Origin: Flavobacterium sp. K5-23
GTDB taxonomy: Bacteria > Bacteroidota > Bacteroidia > Flavobacteriales > Flavobacteriaceae
NCBI RefSeq assembly: GCF_023278045.1
Contig: NZ_CP056783.1
Location: 868,001 to 932,000 of the forward strand
Length of the DNA stretch: 64,000 nt
Direction of reading: 5' to 3'
This document shows, piece after piece, positions 16,322 through 25,844 of the stretch (positions within the stretch are counted from its first letter, which is position 1; the number at the start of each line of letters is the position of its first letter). A program made the position numbers and the translations under genes. The notes beneath the pieces are model-generated. The model saw only the letters and a list, made by a program, of their open reading frames with translations. It ran no database searches and was not told where the DNA came from.

Positions 16322-17827
16322 TTATAGAGTAGCTATTGCTTTCTGAATTCTGCTTATAGTTTCTTTTTTTCCTATAACTTCAACGATATCAAATAGGTGA
16401 GGACCTTTAAGGGCTCCAACTAAACTCAATCGAAAAGGCTGCATTACTTTACCCATCCCAATTTCGTTTTTCGTCATCCAGTCTTTTACAATAGTTTCGA
16501 TATTCATAGATGTAAAATTTTCGATGTTTTCAAGAACAGTTGTCAGTTCCTGCATTAATGCTGGCGTCTCTGCTTTCCAGTTTTTAGATGCTTTCTCATC
16601 AAAAACTGTAGGAGCCACAAAAAAGAAATCACTCATTTCCCAAAACTCTGACACAAAATGCGCTCTTTCTTTGATTAATGAAACGATTTTTACAACTACA
16701 TCATCTGCAATTGTAATCCCTTTTGATTCTAAAATAGGAGTGAAGTCTTTAGCTAAATCTTCGTTTTTTGCATTAATTAAGTATTGATGATTGAACCATT
16801 TGTTTTTCTCAGGATCAAATTTTGCTCCCGCTTTATGCACTCTATTCAAGTCAAAAGATTCTATTAGTTCGTCTAAAGAATATAATTCTTTTTCTGTTCC
16901 GTCATTCCAACCTAATAAGGCCAAGAAGTTAACAACTGCCTCTGGGAAAAATCCTTTCTCTCTGTATCCTGATGAAATCCCTTCTTCGGTATTCCATTCT
17001 AATGGAAATACAGGAAATCCTAATTTATCTCCATCACGTTTTGATAATTTTCCGTTTCCTACTGGTTTTAATATCAAAGGCAAATGAGCAAATTTAGGAG
17101 CTTTCCAATCAAATGCTCTGTATAATAAAACGTGTAATGGCATTGAAGGCAACCATTCCTCTCCACGAATAACGTGTGAAGTTTCCATTAAATGGTCATC
17201 CACGATATTTGCTAAATGATACGTTGGCATACCATCACTTTTAAACAATACTTTATCATCAAGTAAGTTGGTTTCAAACTTTACATCACCACGAATGATA
17301 TCCTTTAAATGAAGTGTTTCATCAACCGGAGTTTTAAAACGGATAACATAATGTTCTCCATCAGCAATTCTTTTAGCTGTTTCTTCCACAGAAATCACTA
17401 AAGAAGTGTCCATTTTTTCTCTGATGGTATGGTTGTATATGAATGTTTTTCCTTGTTCTTCATCTGCTTTTCGTTGTGCATCTAATGCCTCTGCAGTATC
17501 AAATGCATAGTATGCCCAATCTGAATTGATTAATTGATCAGCATATTCCTTGTACAAATGTTTTCTTTCGCTTTGACGGTAAGGACCAAATTTTTCATTT
17601 TTACCAATAGTTTCGTCTGGAGAAATCCCTAACCATTCCAAGGCTTCCATAATATAGGCTTCAGCACCTGGAACAAAACGATTTTGATCAGTATCTTCAA
17701 TTCTTAGAAAGAAGGTACCGCCATTTTTTTTGGCAAATAAATAATTAAATAGGGCAGTACGGACACCACCAATATGTAAAGGTCCTGTAGGACTTGGTGC
17801 AAAACGCACACGAACTGGATTCGACAT
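16322..17827 (-). CDS. gltX: Glutamyl-tRNA synthetase
   Basis: A class I synthetase of 501 residues from the ATG at 17827 (MSNPVRVRFAPSPTGPL); the longer frame to 17848 would need a TTG. The HIGH-type motif is LHIGGVRT (about residues 19-26), and the KMSKS-type motif is KLSKRDGD (about 250). The HIRGEEWLPSMPLH segment and a helical anticodon-binding C-terminal domain (from about 330) are typical. It charges tRNA-Glu with glutamate. Because a true glnS is present (11107), it is probably a discriminating GluRS. Confidence 0.95.
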   Translation of the reverse strand: MSNPVRVRFAPSPTGPLHIGGVRTALFNYLFAKKNGGTFFLRIEDTDQNRFVPGAEAYIMEALEWLGISPDETIGKNEKFGPYRQSERKHLYKEYADQLINSDWAYYAFDTAEALDAQRKADEEQGKTFIYNHTIREKMDTSLVISVEETAKRIADGEHYVIRFKTPVDETLHLKDIIRGDVKFETNLLDDKVLFKSDGMPTYHLANIVDDHLMETSHVIRGEEWLPSMPLHVLLYRAFDWKAPKFAHLPLILKPVGNGKLSKRDGDKLGFPVFPLEWNTEEGISSGYREKGFFPEAVVNFLALLGWNDGTEKELYSLDELIESFDLNRVHKAGAKFDPEKNKWFNHQYLINAKNEDLAKDFTPILESKGITIADDVVVKIVSLIKERAHFVSEFWEMSDFFFVAPTVFDEKASKNWKAETPALMQELTTVLENIENFTSMNIETIVKDWMTKNEIGMGKVMQPFRLSLVGALKGPHLFDIVEVIGKKETISRIQKAIATL

Positions 17828-17989
17828 TTTTAGTAAATTTTGCTGCAAAGATACAATTTCATACAGTCAAATTGATTGTTTGAAAATGAGATTGTTTATA
17901 GACTGTTTAATTATTTGAATTTGTATTAACATTTCTATATTGATATAAATTGTTACTTTTATAGGTTATAATATAATAACTTATATATT

Positions 17990-20900
17990 TTGGATACTTC
18001 AAATGTTATTTATCAAAAGCTGGAACAGTTTATTAGTAAATATTATACTAATGAATTGATACGTGGAACCCTCTTATTTATAGGTTTTGGGTTGTTGTAT
18101 TTCTTGTTCACGCTCTTTGTGGAATATTTTCTTTGGCTTAAGCCAATGGGTAGAACGCTTTTGTTTTGGACATTTATAGGTGTTGAAGCGTTCCTTTTGT
18201 TTCGTTTTATTTTGTTTCCAATATTCAAACTATTAAAAATTAAAAAAGGTATTGGGTATACAGATGCTTCTGTTATTATTGGTAATCATTTCTCGGAAGT
18301 GAAAGATTCACTTACTAATTTTATTCAATTGATGGATTCTGGAAATCATCAAAAATCAGAATTGTTATTGGCTTCCATTGAACAAAAAGCCAATTCGTTG
18401 CAACCCATTCCTTTTAGTAAAGCTGTAAATTTTAATTCGAATCAAAGATATTTACCCCTTGCTATTATTCCCATTTTGTTTTTTGCTGTCTTTTATCTCT
18501 CGGGAAACAACTCAATAATCTCTCAAAGTTTAAATAGGGTAGTGCATTTTAATTCTGTTTTTCTTCCTCCAGCACCTTTTCAATTTGTGGTTTTAAATTC
18601 TAAATTACAAACAGAACAGAATCAAGATTTCATTCTTAAGGTTAAAACAACAGGTAAGGTGGTTCCTGAGAATGCTATGATTTATTTAGGAGACGAAAGT
18701 TATTTTATGGAGGCTGGTAAATCAGGTGAATTCGAATATAAGATTACTAAACCTATTGCCGATATTTCATTTCATCTTGAAGCAAATTCAGTTTCTTCTA
18801 AGGAATATGAACTCAATGTTATTACGGTTCCCTCAATTGCAAATTTCGAAATGCAGTTGAATTACCCTTCGTATCTTAAGAAAAAACCTGAAGTAGTTAA
18901 AGGAACTGGGAATGCTATAATTCCTGAAGGAACTCTCGTTTCTTGGAGAATAAACACTTTGGCAACCGAAAATATGGTTTGGATGGATGCAAAAGCGGTT
19001 TTTCCTTTTGTAAAAGCGGAAAACAACTTTTCTTTATCTAAAAACATTACTCAAAACACAGAATATCAAATTATTACGTCAAATAACAAAATAAAAAACC
19101 ACGAAAAACTGAATTATCAACTTACTGTCATCAAAGATCAGTATCCCACCATTAATGTTAACCACGCTCCAGACAGTTTGAAGGTAGATAAGAGTTTTTT
19201 TTTGGGTCAAATATCAGATGATTATGGTTTATCCAAGTTGCACATTATTTACTATCCAAAGAGTAAACCTGAAGGAGTCAAACGTGGAACAATTGCAATT
19301 AAGCAAGATATAAATGACCGTTTTGTTTTTTCTTTTCCAGGGAATCTTCCTGTTGAAAAAGGGGTTTCTTATGAGTATTATTTTGAAGTTTTTGATAACG
19401 ATAGTGCTCATAATTTTAAAAGTACTAAGTCTTCTATTTTCTCTAATCGCGTTGCTACTGATGAAGAGAAGGAAGATCAGATATTGAAAAACCAAAAAGA
19501 TAATATCAACAGTTTAAATAAGTCAATAAAAAATCAAGACAAGCAAATAGCTGAATTGGATAAGTTGCAAAAATCAGGAATGGAGAAGAAGAGTTTTGAA
19601 TTCAAAGACCAACAAAAAGCTAATGATTTCATCGATCGTCAAAAAATTCAGGACAATATGATGAAGGAGTTTGCGGAGAAAATGAAAGACAATTTGGATC
19701 AATTCAAAACGGATAAAAAAGATGAGTTTAAAGAAGAACTTCAAAAGAGGTTAGATAAAGCTGCTAATGATTTAGAAAAAAATCAAAAACTATTGGATGA
19801 ACTTAAAGAGCTTAATGATAAAATAAAGAGTGAAGATCTAATGGAAAAGTTAGATAAGTTTAAACAAAATAGTAAGAACCAGATCAAGAATTTACAACAG
19901 TTAGTAGAACTTACTAAGAAGTATTACGTAGAAAAGAAAGCAGAACAAATTGTAGATAAATTAGAAAAGCTTTCGGAGAAACAAGATGCGCTTTCTAACA
20001 AGGAGAAAGAAAATACGTTAGACAAACAAAAGGATATCAATAAGACATTCGATAAAATACAAGAAGATTTAAAAGACCTGCATAAGGAGAATAAGGAGTT
20101 GAAATCTCCTATGGATATCCCTACAGATTTAGAGAAAGAACAAAGTATAGACGATGATTTAAACAAAGCTTCTGAAGAATTACAGAAAGACAATGCCGCT
20201 AAAGCAAAACCAAAACAGAAAAGTGCTGCCAAGAAAATGAAAGAAATGGCCGGAAAAATGGCAAAGGGTATGGAAGGTGCTGAGCAGGAACAAATGGAAG
20301 AAGATGTGAAAATGCTAAGACAGATTCTGGATAATTTATTGACTTTTTCTTTGTCTCAAGAAGATTTAATGAAGCAGTTTAAAAGTCTTAGAATAGGTTC
20401 TCCTGCATTCAATAAGAATATTAAAATTCAACAAAATCTCAAACAACAGTTCAAACACATTGACGATAGTTTGTTTTCTATGTCACTGCGTAATCCTAAA
20501 ATCACTGAAGATGTAACTAAAGAAATTGGGAATGTGCATTACAATATAGACAAATCTTTAGAGAATTTTTCAGATGCCCAGTTTCCAAAAGGATTGTCGC
20601 ATCAACAATATACAATTTCATCAGCTAATAAATTAGGTGATTTCTTAAGTGAGTTATTGAATAATATGAAACAGTCTTTATCAGGAATGGGTTCAGGCAA
20701 ACCAAAACCGGGGAGTGGAAGTGGAATGCAATTGCCAGACATCATTAAAAAGCAAGAAGGATTGTCTGAAAAAATGAAAGAAGGTATGAAACCCGGACAA
20801 AAACCGGGAGAAGGAAAAGACGGCAAAGATGGCAAAGAAGGTTCTGGAAACACAAAGGGTTCTGGTAATGGTCAAAATGGTGAGGATGGAGAAGGGGATG

Positions 20901-21301
20901 CCAAAGCGATTATGGAAATTTACAAAGAACAAAAACTCCTTCGAGAATCACTTCAAAACGAATTAAACAAACAAGGATTAGGTGGTAGTGGCCAAAATGC
21001 AATGGAGCAGATGAAGCAAATCGAAAAGCAATTATTGAATAAAGGTTTTAATAATGAATCCCTTCAAATGATGTTGAATTTAAAGTATGAATTATTAAAA
21101 TTAGATACCGCCGTTCAACAACAAGGACAAGAAAACAAAAGGCAGTCTGAGGCCAATAAAAGAGAATTCAATAATCGTTCTAATGTACTGCCGGAAGCTT
21201 TGTTAGATTATTTAAACAGTATTGAGATTTTAAATAGACAATCATTACCTTTGCGCTCCAATTTTAACCTTAAGGTTCAAGAATATTTTAATAAAAAATG
21301 A
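17990..21301 (+). CDS. DUF4175 family large membrane protein (TTG start likely)
   Basis: A 1103-residue protein whose frame has no early ATG; the TTG at 17990 gives MDTSNVIYQKLEQFISKYY, so a TTG start is the best reading. Membrane helices lie at about residues 25-48, 55-75 and 155-172. A beta-rich extracytoplasmic region follows (about 190-490), then a long charged coiled-coil (about 500-740, many Lys/Glu/Gln), and a Gly/Lys-rich low-complexity linker (about 900-990). This matches the DUF4175 family restricted mainly to Bacteroidota. The function is not known; the size and layout suggest an envelope-spanning structural role. It overlaps ybeY by 4 bases (ATGA), implying translational coupling. 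Confidence 0.85.
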   Translation: MDTSNVIYQKLEQFISKYYTNELIRGTLLFIGFGLLYFLFTLFVEYFLWLKPMGRTLLFWTFIGVEAFLLFRFILFPIFKLLKIKKGIGYTDASVIIGNHFSEVKDSLTNFIQLMDSGNHQKSELLLASIEQKANSLQPIPFSKAVNFNSNQRYLPLAIIPILFFAVFYLSGNNSIISQSLNRVVHFNSVFLPPAPFQFVVLNSKLQTEQNQDFILKVKTTGKVVPENAMIYLGDESYFMEAGKSGEFEYKITKPIADISFHLEANSVSSKEYELNVITVPSIANFEMQLNYPSYLKKKPEVVKGTGNAIIPEGTLVSWRINTLATENMVWMDAKAVFPFVKAENNFSLSKNITQNTEYQIITSNNKIKNHEKLNYQLTVIKDQYPTINVNHAPDSLKVDKSFFLGQISDDYGLSKLHIIYYPKSKPEGVKRGTIAIKQDINDRFVFSFPGNLPVEKGVSYEYYFEVFDNDSAHNFKSTKSSIFSNRVATDEEKEDQILKNQKDNINSLNKSIKNQDKQIAELDKLQKSGMEKKSFEFKDQQKANDFIDRQKIQDNMMKEFAEKMKDNLDQFKTDKKDEFKEELQKRLDKAANDLEKNQKLLDELKELNDKIKSEDLMEKLDKFKQNSKNQIKNLQQLVELTKKYYVEKKAEQIVDKLEKLSEKQDALSNKEKENTLDKQKDINKTFDKIQEDLKDLHKENKELKSPMDIPTDLEKEQSIDDDLNKASEELQKDNAAKAKPKQKSAAKKMKEMAGKMAKGMEGAEQEQMEEDVKMLRQILDNLLTFSLSQEDLMKQFKSLRIGSPAFNKNIKIQQNLKQQFKHIDDSLFSMSLRNPKITEDVTKEIGNVHYNIDKSLENFSDAQFPKGLSHQQYTISSANKLGDFLSELLNNMKQSLSGMGSGKPKPGSGSGMQLPDIIKKQEGLSEKMKEGMKPGQKPGEGKDGKDGKEGSGNTKGSGNGQNGEDGEGDAKAIMEIYKEQKLLRESLQNELNKQGLGGSGQNAMEQMKQIEKQLLNKGFNNESLQMMLNLKYELLKLDTAVQQQGQENKRQSEANKREFNNRSNVLPEALLDYLNSIEILNRQSLPLRSNFNLKVQEYFNKK

Positions 21302-21717
21302 TTAATTTCAATTACGAATCCGACTTTAATTTAGACAATGAAGAGGTTATTGCTTCTTGGTTGTCTAATGTGATTTTATCCGAGAACAAGAAAGAAGGAG
21401 AGATCAATTACATCTTCTGTGATGACGAATATCTTCACAACATCAATATGGAGTATTTAAACCACGACACCTTAACTGACATAATTAGTTTTGATTACTC
21501 TATGGGTAATGAATTACACGGTGATATTTTTGTTTCCGTGGAGCGTGTCGCAGACAATGCCGCTGATTTTAAAGTTTCTTTTGATGAGGAACTGAAGCGT
21601 GTTTTAGTTCACGGTGTTTTACATTATTGCGGTTACAAGGACAAAAGCGAAGAGGATGCTGCTTTAATGCGTTCAAAAGAAGACGAAAAGATTGCGTTGT
21701 TCCACGTGGAACAGTAA
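21298..21717 (+). CDS. ybeY: Endoribonuclease YbeY (rRNA maturation)
   Basis: A 139-residue protein with the metal-binding signature HGVLHYCGYKD (around residues 105-115) in the Bacteroidota form, where the third His of the textbook H-x3-H-x5-H pattern is replaced. The region DTLTDIISFDY is also characteristic. YbeY is a Zn-dependent RNase involved in 16S rRNA 3' end maturation and ribosome quality control. Its start overlaps the DUF4175 stop by 4 bases. Its final codons contain a perfect 16-bp parS-like palindrome (21698-21713), so coding and ParB-site functions appear to overlap. Confidence 0.9.
   Translation: MINFNYESDFNLDNEEVIASWLSNVILSENKKEGEINYIFCDDEYLHNINMEYLNHDTLTDIISFDYSMGNELHGDIFVSVERVADNAADFKVSFDEELKRVLVHGVLHYCGYKDKSEEDAALMRSKEDEKIALFHVEQ
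21698..21713. promoter_or_regulatory. parS-like site 1 (within 3' end of ybeY)
   Basis: TGTTCCACGTGGAACA is a perfect 16-bp palindrome, one base per arm at most from the known ParB site TGTTTCACGTGAAACA. It lies inside the ybeY coding sequence just before the stop. Confidence 0.85.
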
Positions 21718-21742
21718 ACATCGATTCATAAATAAAACATAA

Positions 21743-21758
21743 TGTTTCACGTGGAACA
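21743..21758. promoter_or_regulatory. parS-like site 2
   Basis: TGTTTCACGTGGAACA lies between ybeY and mnmG and differs from the canonical ParB site at one position. Confidence 0.85.
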
Positions 21759-21788
21759 TTATGCTTTGATTAGTTTTGCAGAACAATT

Positions 21789-21804
21789 AGTTTCACGTGG
21801 AACA
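21789..21804. promoter_or_regulatory. parS-like site 3
   Basis: AGTTTCACGTGGAACA, two changes from the canonical ParB site, lies 46 bases (start to start) after site 2. Confidence 0.8.
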
Positions 21805-21858
21805 ATGTATAAATAAAAAGGTGTTTAACGGGGTGAAACCCTGATAACAAAGCCTTCG

Positions 21859-21874
21859 CCCGACGTCAGTCGGG
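21859..21874 (+). other. Small hairpin in the mnmG leader
   Basis: CCCGAC and GTCGGG form a perfect 6-bp stem with a 4-base loop, 16 bases before the mnmG start. No T-run follows, so it is not a terminator. It may be a dispersed CCCGA...TCGGG palindrome; a similar one is at 28356-28373. Confidence 0.45.
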
Positions 21875-21890
21875 ACAAATAATTAAGAAT

Positions 21891-23762
21891 ATGTTTTTAG
21901 AGGAATACGATGTTATTGTAGTTGGTGCTGGTCACGCAGGTTCTGAGGCAGCCGCTGCCGCTGCTAATTTGGGTTCGAAAACTTTATTGGTTACTATGAG
22001 TTTGCAAAACATCGCGCAGATGTCTTGCAATCCTGCGATGGGTGGTATTGCAAAAGGCCAGATCGTTCGTGAGATTGATGCCCTTGGCGGATACTCCGGA
22101 ATTGTATCTGATAAAACCGCGATCCAATTCAAAATGTTGAATAAATCGAAAGGTCCTGCGATGTGGTCGCCAAGAGTTCAAAGTGACCGTATGCGTTTTG
22201 CTGAAGAGTGGCGTATGATGTTAGAGGGAACTCCAAATCTTGATTTTTATCAAGAGATGGTTCAAGGGTTGATTATTGAAGGTGGGAAGATAAAAGGAAT
22301 TCGAACTTCGCTTGGAATTGAAATCAAAGCGAAATCAGTTGTTTTGACCAATGGAACTTTTTTGAACGGTTTGATCCATATTGGGGAGAAACAATTCGGT
22401 GGAGGTAGAGCGGGCGAAAGTGCTGCTTATGGAATCACTGAAGATTTGATTAAAGTAGGTTTTGAATCCGGAAGAATGAAAACAGGAACGCCTCCAAGAG
22501 TGGACGGACGTTCTTTGGATTATTCAAAAATGAACGAAGAAAAAGGAGATGCGAAGCCAGATAAGTTTTCCTATTCGGATATGACCACGCCGTTAATTCA
22601 TCAAAGATCTTGTCATATGACGTACACGTCTTTGGATGTGCACGATATTTTAAGGGAAGGTTTTGATCGTTCTCCTATGTTTAATGGAAGGATAAAAAGT
22701 ATGGGCCCGAGATATTGTCCTTCAATCGAGGACAAGATTAATAGGTTTGCTGATAAAGAAAGACATCAATTATTTGTTGAACCAGAAGGTTGGAAAACGT
22801 GTGAGGTTTATGTGAATGGTTTTTCTACTTCTCTTCCTGCGGACATTCAATATAAAGCTATGAAATCTGTTGCTGGTTTTGAAAACGTAAAATTTCTTCG
22901 TGCGGGATATGCAATCGAATACGATTATTTTCCACCAACACAATTAAAACATACTTTAGAAACGAAGTTAGTGGAAGGGTTGTATTTTGCTGGACAAATT
23001 AACGGAACTACGGGATATGAAGAAGCAGCTTCTCAAGGATTGATGGCTGGTATAAATGCACATTTAAAAGTTCACGAAAAAGCGCCTTTAATTTTAAAAA
23101 GAGACGAAGCGTATATCGGGGTTTTAATTGATGACTTAATTACTAAAGGAACCGAAGAGCCGTATAGAATGTTTACCTCTCGTGCAGAGTATAGAACTTT
23201 GTTGCGTCAGGATAATGCCGATTTCAGATTGACGCCAATGTCACACGAAATAGGATTGGCTTCTGAGAAACGTTTACGTCGTATGGAGCATAAATTAAAA
23301 GCTTCCGAAAAAATGGTAGCTTTCTTTAAAGAGACAAGTGTGTCGATTGCTGAGGCAAATCCTGTTTTGGAATCTAAAGGAACTGCTTTAATTTCTCAAG
23401 GGGATAAAATGTTTAAAGTTTTCTCTCGTCCACAAATAGATTTAGAGGATATGCTTAAGTTTGATAAAGTTCAAGATTACATTAACGAGAATGAGGTGGA
23501 TCAGGAAATTCTGGAACAAGCCGAAATTCAAGTAAAGTATTCTGGCTATATAGAGAAAGAAAGAAATAATGCTGATAAGCTAACGCGTTTAGAAGATGTG
23601 AAGATTCCTGAAAACTTCGATTATGAAAAAATTAAATCGATGTCTATTGAAGCAAAACAAAAACTAAATCGTATTCGTCCTGTAACGATTTCTCAAGCAT
23701 CAAGAATTTCAGGAGTGTCACCAAGTGATATTTCTGTACTGTTGATTTATATGGGACGTTAA
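21891..23762 (+). CDS. mnmG: tRNA uridine-5-carboxymethylaminomethyl modification enzyme MnmG (GidA)
   Basis: A 623-residue flavoprotein of normal family length. The N-terminal FAD-binding Rossmann motif is VIVVGAGHAGSEAA (residues 8-21); QMSCNPAMGGIAKGQ, GTPPRVDGRS and the C-terminal helical domain (RPVTISQASRISGVSPSDIS) are family signatures. With MnmE (not in the window) it forms the cmnm5 group on wobble uridine 34 of certain tRNAs. gidA genes often lie near replication origins in bacteria; here parS-like sites stand on both sides. Confidence 0.95.
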   Translation: MFLEEYDVIVVGAGHAGSEAAAAAANLGSKTLLVTMSLQNIAQMSCNPAMGGIAKGQIVREIDALGGYSGIVSDKTAIQFKMLNKSKGPAMWSPRVQSDRMRFAEEWRMMLEGTPNLDFYQEMVQGLIIEGGKIKGIRTSLGIEIKAKSVVLTNGTFLNGLIHIGEKQFGGGRAGESAAYGITEDLIKVGFESGRMKTGTPPRVDGRSLDYSKMNEEKGDAKPDKFSYSDMTTPLIHQRSCHMTYTSLDVHDILREGFDRSPMFNGRIKSMGPRYCPSIEDKINRFADKERHQLFVEPEGWKTCEVYVNGFSTSLPADIQYKAMKSVAGFENVKFLRAGYAIEYDYFPPTQLKHTLETKLVEGLYFAGQINGTTGYEEAASQGLMAGINAHLKVHEKAPLILKRDEAYIGVLIDDLITKGTEEPYRMFTSRAEYRTLLRQDNADFRLTPMSHEIGLASEKRLRRMEHKLKASEKMVAFFKETSVSIAEANPVLESKGTALISQGDKMFKVFSRPQIDLEDMLKFDKVQDYINENEVDQEILEQAEIQVKYSGYIEKERNNADKLTRLEDVKIPENFDYEKIKSMSIEAKQKLNRIRPVTISQASRISGVSPSDISVLLIYMGR

Positions 23763-23770
23763 GAGTTTGT

Positions 23771-23906
23771 TAGTGATCAGTGGTCAGTGTACAGTTTGTA
23801 GGGGTCTGTTTAATCTGCGGTCTATTTTGGCCACTGAATACTGATCACTGTTTACTGAACACTGAATAAAGAACACTGAACACTGAACACTGAATACTGA
23901 TTACTA
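23771..23906. repeat. Low-complexity CACTGAACACTGAATACTGA repeat stretch
   Basis: The 282-base gap after mnmG is largely built of variants of the words GATCAGT, AACACTGA and TACTGATCACTG in close succession, including three consecutive AACACTGA copies near 23870-23895. The same word family occurs at 58331-58355, 60832-60870 and 63744-63835. No gene is visible in it. Confidence 0.7.
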
Positions 23907-23910
23907 AAAT

Positions 23911-23926
23911 TGTTCCACGTGAAACT
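23911..23926. promoter_or_regulatory. parS-like site 4
   Basis: TGTTCCACGTGAAACT, downstream of mnmG, matches the ParB site except for two positions. It is the fourth in 2.3 kb. Confidence 0.8.
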
Positions 23927-24044
23927 ATTGCCGAAAGCCAGGCTGTGACTGAAGAGTTGTTGAAATAAAATTATGGAGCCTCAAGGAAATTTTATTTCTT
24001 TTGGTTTTCGAATAAAAGAAGAATAATTACAATTAAACTAATTA

Positions 24045-24893
24045 ATGGATATTTCAGAAAAAAAGCATTTTCTAACCTTGAAGGATTATTCCGTTTCCAA
24101 AGAAACTTTCGATTTGTATCAGGACGAAGCCTTGGATATGTTAGTTACTTTTCCGCAGCCTGATGAAAATAATCTGGCTCGTTATTACGAAAGCGCCGAT
24201 TACATTTCGCACACCGATTCAAAAAGATCGTTATTTGAAAAAGCGTATCATTTTGTAAAAAACATTGCTTTAAAAAACAAACTGGATTTGATTAATTCAC
24301 TTCAGTCTAATAAAGGAAGGATTTTGGATATTGGAGCCGGAACAGGAGAATTCCTTTCGGTGACTAAACAAAACGGTTGGCAGACAACAGGAGTGGAGCC
24401 AAGTGATAAAGCCAAGTCCATTGCAATGAATAAGGGAATTTCGTTTGTTGAAAACACATCCGAGTTGGAAAGCAACACTTTTGACGTGATTACAATGTGG
24501 CACGTTTTAGAACACGTACCTGATTTAGATAAACAACTAAAAGAATTAAAGCGCTTGTTGAAAGTGGACGGAACTTTAATTGTGGCGGTTCCTAATTTTA
24601 AATCTTTCGATGCAAAGCACTACGGAAAATTTTGGGCGGCTTACGATGTACCCATTCATTTTTGGCATTTTTCAAAAACTTCAATTAAATTACTTTTCGA
24701 AAAAGAAGGAATGCAATTGAAAAAAGTGCTTCCTATGAAATTTGATTCTTTTTATGTGAGTCTTTTATCGGAAAAATATAAAACCGGGAAAATGAATTTC
24801 ATTAAAGCTTTTTTTGTCGGTTTACGGTCGAATTGGAAAGGGAAACGAAATTTTGAATATTCGTCTCACATTTACGTCATAAAAAACAGCTAA
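24045..24893 (+). CDS. Class I SAM-dependent methyltransferase
   Basis: The 282-residue protein has an N-terminal segment with a DLYQDEALDMLVTFPQP stretch, then a class I methyltransferase fold: SAM-binding motif I ILDIGAGTGEFL (about residues 91-102), acidic motif II TTGVEPS, and FDVITMWHVLEHVPD (about 145-159). The LEHVPD and AVPNF elements fit the Methyltransf_23/UbiG-like group. The substrate cannot be told; enzymes of this subgroup often act on small molecules or glycans. It is monocistronic as far as can be seen. Confidence 0.88.
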   Translation: MDISEKKHFLTLKDYSVSKETFDLYQDEALDMLVTFPQPDENNLARYYESADYISHTDSKRSLFEKAYHFVKNIALKNKLDLINSLQSNKGRILDIGAGTGEFLSVTKQNGWQTTGVEPSDKAKSIAMNKGISFVENTSELESNTFDVITMWHVLEHVPDLDKQLKELKRLLKVDGTLIVAVPNFKSFDAKHYGKFWAAYDVPIHFWHFSKTSIKLLFEKEGMQLKKVLPMKFDSFYVSLLSEKYKTGKMNFIKAFFVGLRSNWKGKRNFEYSSHIYVIKNS

Positions 24894-25071
24894 TTTTGAT
24901 TTTAAGCCTGTTTAAGCTTGTTTTTAATCCGTATTGAGTATTTCATATGCTCTTTTATAGAAATTCGCTTAAATTAAACCCTGTAAGGTCAATTTTTATA
25001 ATTATGTTTTATAGCTATTGTTATATCGATAATTAAAATTTATACCATAAAAAATGTCGCATTTATCAAAC

Positions 25072-25106
25072 TTTTTGAGGATGCTGTCTATTTTTTTATA
25101 TTTTTG
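25072..25106 (+). promoter_or_regulatory. Promoter of the OmpH-like gene
   Basis: TTTTTG at 25072-25077 (-33) and TATTTTTG at 25099-25106 (-7, TAnnTTTG type) are spaced 21 bases apart, as in Bacteroidota sigma-ABfr promoters. The -7 ends 35 bases before the start codon. Confidence 0.6.
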
Positions 25107-25141
25107 TCATCAATACTTAAAAAAACTAGAAATACACCAAA

Positions 25142-25717
25142 ATGAAAAAAGGATTATTAATTATCGCATTATCTATATCACTTTTCGCTTGTAATAAAAC
25201 TGCGGAAGTAAAAGAAGTTAAAACCGCTTATGTAGATACTTCTATTTTAATGAAAGAGTATACAGAAGCAAAAGATCTTGAAGCTAAATATAAAGCACAG
25301 TCTGAAGAAAAAGGAAGATTGCTTGAAGCAGAAATAAAACGTTTCAAACAAGATGCTGCCAATTTTCAATCTCAAGCACAGGCTAACGGTCAATCTTGGG
25401 CACAACAAAGAGGAGCTGAATTACAAAAAAGAGAACAAGAATTGAGTTATGCTCAACAAGCCTTGTCTCAACAATTACAACAAGAAAGTGGAGCCGAAAT
25501 GGATTCATTAGTAAGTGGAGTAAAGAAATTCATCAAATCTTACGGTAAAGAAAAAGGATATTCTTATATCTATGGAACTGGAGACGCTGCGACTGTTTTG
25601 TATGCTGAAGATAAATTTGACATCACAAAAGATATCATTAAAGCATTGAATGACAAGTACAAATCTGCTGCTAAAACTGAAGATAAAAAAGAAGAAAAAG
25701 CAGAAGCTAAGAAATAA
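25142..25717 (+). CDS. OmpH/Skp-like periplasmic lipoprotein
   Basis: The 191-residue product has a lipoprotein signal peptide with the lipobox LFAC (Cys17) and then an OmpH-type sequence: AYVDTSILMKEYTEAKDLEAK at the start of a long coiled coil rich in Gln, Lys and Glu (about 40-135), followed by VSGVKKFIKSYGKEKGYSYI (the conserved OmpH C-terminal strand) and a highly charged KKEEKAEAKK tail. Skp/OmpH proteins are periplasmic chaperones for outer-membrane proteins. Lipid anchoring is unusual relative to classical soluble Skp but common for the extra OmpH copies in Bacteroidota. It is monocistronic and ends in a terminator. Confidence 0.85.
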   Translation: MKKGLLIIALSISLFACNKTAEVKEVKTAYVDTSILMKEYTEAKDLEAKYKAQSEEKGRLLEAEIKRFKQDAANFQSQAQANGQSWAQQRGAELQKREQELSYAQQALSQQLQQESGAEMDSLVSGVKKFIKSYGKEKGYSYIYGTGDAATVLYAEDKFDITKDIIKALNDKYKSAAKTEDKKEEKAEAKK

Positions 25718-25740
25718 TACTTTCTGTTTCTATTACATCA

Positions 25741-25780
25741 AAATGCCTTCATCTGAAATTCAGAATTGAAGGCATTTTTT
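25741..25780 (+). terminator. Terminator of the OmpH-like gene
   Basis: AATGCCTTCA / TGAAGGCATT stem with an inner CTGAAATTCAG palindrome as loop, followed by T6. Confidence 0.8.
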
Positions 25781-25844
25781 ATATAAGATATTGAAAATAA
25801 TATGGTGTTATTTTCAATATCTTTATCTTTTAATTATACGCCTA

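Noticed and set aside
21859..21890. A riboswitch or attenuator before mnmG
   Set aside because: Only one short 6-bp hairpin without T-run or alternative pairing is visible, and no known riboswitch core is seen.
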